From Cordilura impudica (Eukaryota > Arthropoda > Insecta > Diptera > Scathophagidae): a stretch of DNA of 64,000 nucleotides. The DNA lies in the NCBI GenBank assembly GCA_963682025.1, contig OY821519.1, positions 145,142,394 to 145,206,393 of the forward strand, written 5' to 3'. The notes beneath the pieces are model-generated. The model searched no databases and was not told the DNA's origin. It saw nothing but the letters and a program-made list of their open reading frames with translations. Made by a program: the position numbers and the translations under genes. The stretch's first letter is position 1, and every line of letters begins with the position of its first letter. This document shows positions 58,339 through 64,000 of this stretch, one piece after another.

Positions 58339-59560
58339 ATTACAACAGTAACAGTCACCGAGTCCAAAAATAGAAATCAAATAACTTAAGTCTAGGAATT
58401 TACCTGAGTATGACTTAAAAACTTACCTCATAAAGCAGTTTCTAAGCTATCAACAATTTTTAAATCAGCTATAAAACTTGGAAAGGTGGCTGAAGTCATT
58501 ATGACATTGAAATCAGAATTTACAGACCAATCTCGTGATTGCGATTAATAGGTAAAGTTTACAGAAGTTAATATGTAAAAGATTTAAGTCTATAATTCCA
58601 ATTAAAGGACTGATACCCTGTCACCAATTCGGATTTAATGAGAAGAAGAAGAGAGTATGTTCTACCATATTCTTAGATACTGTAAATGCATTCGATAGTG
58701 TATGGCATAATGGACTTCTTTACAATCTTTATGTGTTGTTGCCTAAACATTACGGTAAACTTCTTGAGTCATATTTAAGAGACAGATTTTTTCGAGTAAT
58801 GTATGAGGATGAGTATTCCAATCTTTACCCCATTAGATCGGATGTAACACGAGTAAGATACTAGGTTTTATTTTGTACATTCGAAATGCCAGTAAATACA
58901 TATTGTGCGGTCGGTACTTTGGCTGATCACTCTGTCGTATTATCATTAGCATGGAACCGAACTGCTTAAGAATAGGTTAATCTTTTCCAAATTATTAAGC
59001 ATTAACTTTAGAAAAAAGCAAACAAAATACATACCACTTGTTATTGATAACATACAAGTTTCATTTGTAAACTCTGCCAAATATCTTGGTATGACGATAG
59101 ATGCAAAACTTCATTGGAAGAAACATGTCAAAAAGAAAAGAGATGAACTAAAATTAAAATACAGAAAAAAAAGATGACTTATAAGTAGAAACTACAAACC
59201 TTTTATACCCAAAAAAATTCTGTTGTATAATAAGCTGCTGAAACCAGTCTGGACCTATGGAATTCAAGTCTGGGTTGTGCAAAAAATTCCATCAAAGAAC
59301 AGATATAAAATTTCCAAAATATTGTTTTAAGGAATATTGTTAAGCCCCCATCGCATACTGGAAATTCCGCCTTTCATTGTGATTAAAAAATTACCATAAC
59401 GATATTCCCAAGATACTTAATTCTTCGGAACTAGCGAGAAGGCTTAATCGCTATATACCCAATGACCTGGTAGGTCATTTCAACTTGGATAGAGTTTATT
59501 AATTAAACTCCAAAATATCTGATCCTTATTATTATATATTTTAATTGGAACTATACTATT

Positions 59561-59771
59561 AGTTAGTCTACATAGACTAGTGTATTACAATAATAATACA
59601 ATAATGCTACAATAACACAAAAGTGATTGCTTCAGATAATCGCAACTAAAACCTACACTGGCTGGTATTAAAAAAAAAATAAAAAAGGAATTTGCTAAAA
59701 TATAATAGAGATTAACATATTGTAACACCCCATAAAAAGCATGTTAAAAATATAATTTCAAACCCCCTGTT
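59561..59771. other. Short intergenic stretch
   Basis: AT-rich junction between the Jockey relic and a family B element. Nothing recognised. Confidence 0.4.
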
Positions 59772-61909
59772 TTTATACCCTCCACCCCAGTGTGCAGAGG
59801 GTATAAGTATATAAGTTTGTTATTCCGTTTGTAATAATTAGAAAAAAAAAAAATTTGGACCCCAAAAATTATATATATTAGTGATCCTTATAACAAGCGG
59901 AGTTGATATAGCGATGTCCGTCTGTCCGTCTGTGGAAATCACGATAACAAGTTCAATCGGGAGTTAGGCTACTCGTTGGTATAAAAAATGATTCACTAAC
60001 ATCCTGAGAAGTTTTCTATTTAAAATCGCCCAAATCGGTTGATTAGGACCCGAGATTTGAATGAAGAACTAAAAAAGTCTTGAAAAAATATGATTTTCTA
60101 TGTTGTCATTGTCACGATCACGCCCTCAATAGGACAGCTAGGATGATCATTTTTAGTGAAAATGATTCACCAAGATAATGGGAAGATTTCTATTTCAAAA
60201 ATCATTAAAATCGGTGGAACAGGTCCAGGGAAATCTCTGAAAAAATTAAAAAAGAAATGAAAAATATGATGTTTCTATATTGTTCTTGTTGTTATTCTAA
60301 ATTTTATATTGTTGTTATAGTTGGACTTGTTGTTTTTGTGGTCGTTGCGGTAATGATATAATAAAAACTAACCCTTTGTACATTTTTTATCAACTCTGGT
60401 AGAAAAATTTAAAAGTTTCCATTGTTTTGGCATCACTAAAAAATTTGTTAGATCATTTTTATCATCGCCTCGAGCCTGCGTGCAGAACAATTGAGTCACG
60501 GGAAAGGGGTTAAAAATCAATCCAAAATTTTTTCGACAAGCAGACACTACGAGTTGATATAAAGTGATTAAAAATTCACCAACATCTAAAGTAACTAATG
60601 TTAAACTACCTAGTTGTTAATAAAAAAAAAACATTGTAAATTTACCAAACAAAATTTTATGTATTAATTTATTTAAAGAAAAACACGAAAATAACTTTTG
60701 ATGTTGTATTTTTTGTGTGTAATATTTATGTACATATGTACATACATATATTAAATAACAAAATAATATACATATATTCTGTACATATATGTATATTCAT
60801 AACAACCGTATGTATATTATTATATTATATTTAAACACAAACTGAAATTCAGAAAACACCAAATATGTTTACACTTAAAAATCAACTGAAATTGAAAAAA
60901 AATATTGCGATTGAGGAGACATTAATAGCATTTCAGGCTAAGAAAATATTAATTTAAATTCAATGGAGTTTAGAAAACCTCAAATAATTTTTAAGAATTG
61001 AGAACATAAAAATTGTTACATAAATAAAGCGCAATTTGATGAGAGTGTTATTTATATATTATTTTTCACAATTTTTTTGGATGAAAATTTTAAGTTTTTC
61101 AGAAAATAAAGATGAAAGATTATTACAAATTATTTGATTTCAAATTTTTGGGACATTTGGTTTTTTGCGTTTGGCATCCCTAATTTGAACCAGTGTTCAT
61201 GATGACTTCAAAATTTGACTTCATGGTAGGCAAGGTAAAACCCAAAACATTGAAATTCTATAATAATTCCCAGGTAGTAGCATTTGGAGTCAATAAATGA
61301 AAATATATTTTATTAACATAATTTAATTCAAAATCAAAAGTTGGCATCACTGGGTTACATTTTTTATTGTATTGTGTAAATAGTGAAAATTTCTTTTTAG
61401 TATATAAACAAAAATTTTATTTTCCAAATATGGCAATATTTTAACAAAAAAAAATTGAGAGAGTTTTTTTTTTGTTATTATATTGTTACTCGATCCGACC
61501 TATACGGCCGCAATGAAGAATTATTTGGCCAGTTAAAAGAAACTATACAGCCATCTCCAATTAATGCGTATAGCCACCCTACACAACCATTACATTCGCA
61601 ATGGAGGTTAGGGCAAGCTTTTAGTTTGCAAAAACAAACTAAATTAAAGGAGAGGTTATGTCATATAACCGGAAACGCATGCATATAGGTATATAACCTA
61701 AATGCATGCCGATCAGCAACCACGATGACCATAAACGTGTTTTCTTTTATCCAAAATACAGATCAAACCAAAGAGTTTGCTGAAATAATTTGGTATTAAG
61801 TTTAACAAATTGTTTACTTTCTCAAATATTTTGTTCACATTTATTATCAATACTCAAACCGAGGTGGAGGATATCAAAGATTCGGCACAGCCGAATTTCA
61901 CACTCTTAG
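59772..61909 (+). mobile_element. DINE-like element, family B, copy B3, both ends present
   Basis: Starts TTTTATACCCTCCACCCCAG and ends GGTGGAGGATATCAAAG, palindrome ATTCGGCACAGCCGAAT, CACTCTTA. It has GTCCGTCTGTCCGTCTG, GATCACGCCCTCAATAGGAC and the GGAAACGCATGCATATAGG block near the 3' end. At 2.1 kb it is the cleanest full copy in the window and serves as the empty-site reference for B2. A small CCAGTG...CACTGG insertion at about 61193-61353 may be another MITE. Non-coding. Confidence 0.8.
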
Positions 61910-62293
61910 GCCCATTTTTTGAGATGTCAGTTAAACTTAGTTTAGTTAAAATGAGAATTAATTTTTTCAGACATGTACAAATTCATAAAGGAATTGATGA
62001 ATAAATTCTGGGTTAAACAAAACTAGGTTTAACTGATATCTTAAAAACTGAGTATTACTTGTTTTATATCAAATTCGACTTAATATGGAGCAAACATGAA
62101 AATTGTAAAACGTATGATTTTCTGCCCGCTTTTTATACACCTAAATAGAGAATAGGCAGATAAGAAAAAATATAGGTCATTAGCGTTGACTCTTCTACTA
62201 TATGTCCAAGATTTAGCTCATTTAGTGACTTCCTAAGAAGAGTGTTCCCTTGTGAATGATATCGCTGATGTCTTAGAGATATAGAGAGATGTG
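61910..62293. other. Intergenic, nothing recognised
   Basis: No gene or named repeat. The last nine bases, AGAGATGTG (62285-62293), would be the target duplication of the next element. Confidence 0.4.
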
Positions 62294-62854
62294 GGCGCTA
62301 TGAATATGGGCCCCAGGAAAATGAACCCCAAAGTAAAAAATGAAAGTGAGCCCCAAATTTGGGGTTCATTTCCATAATGAAAATCAACCCCATTTCTAGA
62401 AATGAAAATGAGCCCCAAAAAATGAACTAGGGCCCCAAACTACGAATGAAAACGGGCCCTAAACTATTCTAGGGCTCATTTGCATAAACACTATTTGGGG
62501 CTCATTTTCATTTAAAGGATGCGGTACGATGAAGTATATGAAAATGGGCCCCAAAATGTGAAAATGGACCCCAATTTTTTTTCACTTGTTTTGTTGATTA
62601 ACTTGTTTTGTCTGAAGAATTAGTGAAAAATTAGGTCGGCTCACTTAAATATAAAAGAATTGCATTTCTTAAAATTTTTTTTATATGCTTGGAAGTAGTA
62701 TTTAAATTGAAAATAAAGATTTGTAAAACAATGTGACATTTGTTATACAAAAATATTTTTTTTAATTTTTAAACGAAAAAATTGCAATGAGATGTCGTAA
62801 TGTGGTTTGAAAAATTTAACCGCTTGACTTAAATGATTCAGGAAATAGTAAAAA

Positions 62855-63630
62855 ACGGTGGCATGACATAACGTCTAAGAGTGCCACTTTCATTTGTGAC
62901 ATAATGTCTATAGAAGCAATGACTTAAAGCCTACAGACATTATGGCACTTTTACGAGTGACATAATGTCTAAAGCATTTCAAATCTTGTAAACGTGGTAA
63001 AAGTGCCGTTATTTTCCCTTTTACAAAATGTTTAAATTAGATGTAAACATTCCGCAAAAGGGAATAATATTAATAATAATAATAACATTCTGTAATGTCT
63101 TCCCGGAGACACTTAAGTTAAGTATTGAAATCTGGCTTCGCATACAAAAGTTTTTCTGCGTGGCGGCCTGCGGCCGCGCTTAAGGGTTTTCTCCTCCAGT
63201 AGGACGCGGCAGGTGGCTTCGCTGAATAAAGTTTTCCTGCGTACGTCACAAGAATAAAAAAATGTCTTTTCCCTGCAAACATTTCAAAATTTGCTCAAGC
63301 TGTTTGGATATTTTGGAAAAAAAATCTCAAAGTAACAATTCGCCTTTGCTTTGTCCTTATTGCAAGCAAATTGTTGAAACAAATTTAAAAATATTTCAAT
63401 AAATTGCTATTATTTGTATTCCATTTATAAAAATATTTTACTAAATTGTTATTATTTGCTCTAAAGTGTATTAAAGTTTAAAAAAATTTCAATAAATTGT
63501 TATTATTTGTATTCCATCCATAACAAAATGAATTGTTATTATTTCCATTGCATCAAATCAATATTTTAGAATTCTGAGCGTCATAGTGTCTATAGACATT
63601 ATGTCCTTAGACGTTATATAACGCCACCGT
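62855..63630. mobile_element. TIR element, 776 bp, nested in the Mutator-like element
   Basis: Ends ACGGTGGCATGACATAACGT and, reverse complemented, ACGGTGGCGTTATATAACGT, both continuing CTAAG (22 of 25 bases). Subterminal words GACATAATGTCTATAGA recur at both ends and internally. A-rich flanks hide the target duplication. It contains the plus-strand RING scrap at 63262. Confidence 0.6.
63262..63402 (+). pseudogene. RING-finger C-terminal half, 46 codons
   Basis: The plus strand opens MSFPCKHFKICSSCLDILEK and ends with CPYCKQIVETNLKIFQ and a stop. CKH, CSSC and CPYC supply the last part of a C3HC4 RING; the first CXXC pair is missing upstream. The hydrophobic tail right after CPYC, followed by the stop, resembles IAP- and Neuralized-type RINGs that end a protein. 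It aligns with the RING of the transposase gene at 43.6-43.8 kb (CKHMKICSEC...CPLCR). Likely a fragment of a larger transposon gene. Confidence 0.65.
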
Positions 63631-63659
63631 AAAAAAGTAGTCCGGCTCACTAAAATTAT

Positions 63660-63722
63660 ATTGAAGAAATTTGTCCCTACTGCCGTGCAAAGGTTGAAGA
63701 TACACTTCAGATATATTCTTAA
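63660..63722 (+). pseudogene. Second RING C-terminal scrap
   Basis: The plus strand reads IEEICPYCRAKVEDTLQIYS and stops. CPYCR plus the hydrophobic tail repeats the end of the RING 260 bases upstream, in the same orientation and just outside the nested TIR element. It is probably the original RING end, with the 776-bp element inserted upstream of it. Confidence 0.55.
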
Positions 63723-64000
63723 ATACATATGTACATATACATTTGAAAATATGAAACTGAATTTGATAAATGAATAATAATAAATACTAACGTTACTAAA
63801 TAAAACTGAATTCAAAAAAGAAAATATGATTTTTTTACATCATGGAAGTTTATAAAAGTTTATTAAAAAAAAAAAAAATGAAAATGAACCCCAAAATATG
63901 AAGTAAGGCCCCACCAATATATGATATTGGGCCCCAAAAATTATTTGGGGCCCTTTTTCATTTTCTTGTTTGGGGTCCATTTTCATTACGAAAATGCACC

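Larger units (their letters stand above)
56640..59560 (+). pseudogene. Jockey-type LINE ORF2 relic, split by a MITE
   Basis: The plus strand from 56690 reads TVEDLERKVQHFVTDIQQAV, WSCSPE, and near 56980 WKATKQLNQSTQTKSALG, the region before the RT palm. After the insertion (57107-58338) the palm resumes near 58670: TIFLDTVNAFDSVWHNGLL, LLESYLRDRFFRVMY. The YADD box is replaced by LADHSV. Later blocks are VSFVNSAKYLGMTIDAKLHW, PKKILLYNKLLKPVWTYGIQ and ARRLNRYIPNDLVGHF, the end of Jockey proteins. Very many stops and shifts, so it is older than the copy at 18.6-23.7 kb. Confidence 0.8.
62294..64000. mobile_element. Mutator-like element related to 42.7-46.0 kb, right end outside window
   Basis: Left end GGCGCTATGAATATGGGCCC, sharing GGCGCTATGAA with the nested 468-bp element. 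The arm 62294-62580 is made of GGGCCCCAAA and ATGAAAATG words in both orientations; the opposite arm begins at about 63868 and runs off the window. No transposase core is visible in between. The interior holds a smaller TIR element at 62855-63630, two RING-like C-terminal scraps and a GC-rich module at 63140-63240. Confidence 0.75.

Overview
Kind of DNA. The window is AT-rich insect DNA packed with transposable elements. I recognise no host gene with confidence. The repeats point to a fly, probably a calyptrate such as a blow fly or house fly relative: mini-me/DINE-like elements carrying (GTCY)n tracts and ending in CTTACTTG-TTT, Jockey-clade and CR1-like LINEs, hAT, Tc1/mariner and Mutator-like transposons, and short introns with GT-AG ends. 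The organism is an inference. Several insertion dates can be ordered, because elements sit inside one another with clear target-site duplications (TSDs) or matching empty sites.

Layout. 1-3440: a CR1-like LINE (+) split by a Helitron. 3735-7095: a second CR1-like LINE (-) whose endonuclease domain is split by a hAT foldback element. 7095-7605: a decayed mariner-like transposon. 8875-9355: tandem repeats and a tRNA-like SINE head. 9387-9827: half of the same hAT element. 10345-11087: a mini-me/DINE-like element. 11570-12600: LINE scraps. 14128-14810: a MITE and a dispersed repeat. 18639-23718: a complete but decayed Jockey LINE (-) with a 14-bp TSD and a nested DINE-like element. 23947-27434: LINE pieces. 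27435-36258: a large nest of a second DINE-like family (family B) with at least four TIR elements inside or beside it. 36259-39520: LINE pieces with MITEs and another DINE-like element. 41015-46020: DINE-like elements, one split by a 3.26-kb Mutator-like transposon. 46105-46620: a Tc1 fragment. 48545-51465: a TIR-bounded transposon with a nearly intact three-exon gene. 52488-53140 and 55540-56580: more DINE/Helitron debris and an AATCGCC-type simple repeat. 56640-59560: a Jockey LINE (+) split by a MITE that itself holds another element. 59772-61909: a family B element. 62294-64000: the left part of another Mutator-like element that runs off the window.

Most interesting system. The Mutator-like element at 42744-46000 has a 9-bp TSD and long arms built from CCCCAAA/ATGAAAT-type motifs. 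Its broken multi-exon transposase gene combines an N-terminal FLYWCH-type zinc finger, a MULE DDE core and a C-terminal IAP/Neuralized-like RING finger. A nested 468-bp relative and the element at the right edge carry further RING fragments and a shared GC-rich module. This suggests a transposon lineage that carries an E3-ligase-like RING. The second notable system is the 48.5-51.5 kb transposon, whose gene belongs to an uncharacterised DNC-QNKNN family and is interrupted only near its C-terminus.

Limits. Positions and reading frames were read by eye. Superfamily names rest on motifs, TIRs and TSDs, not on database searches.
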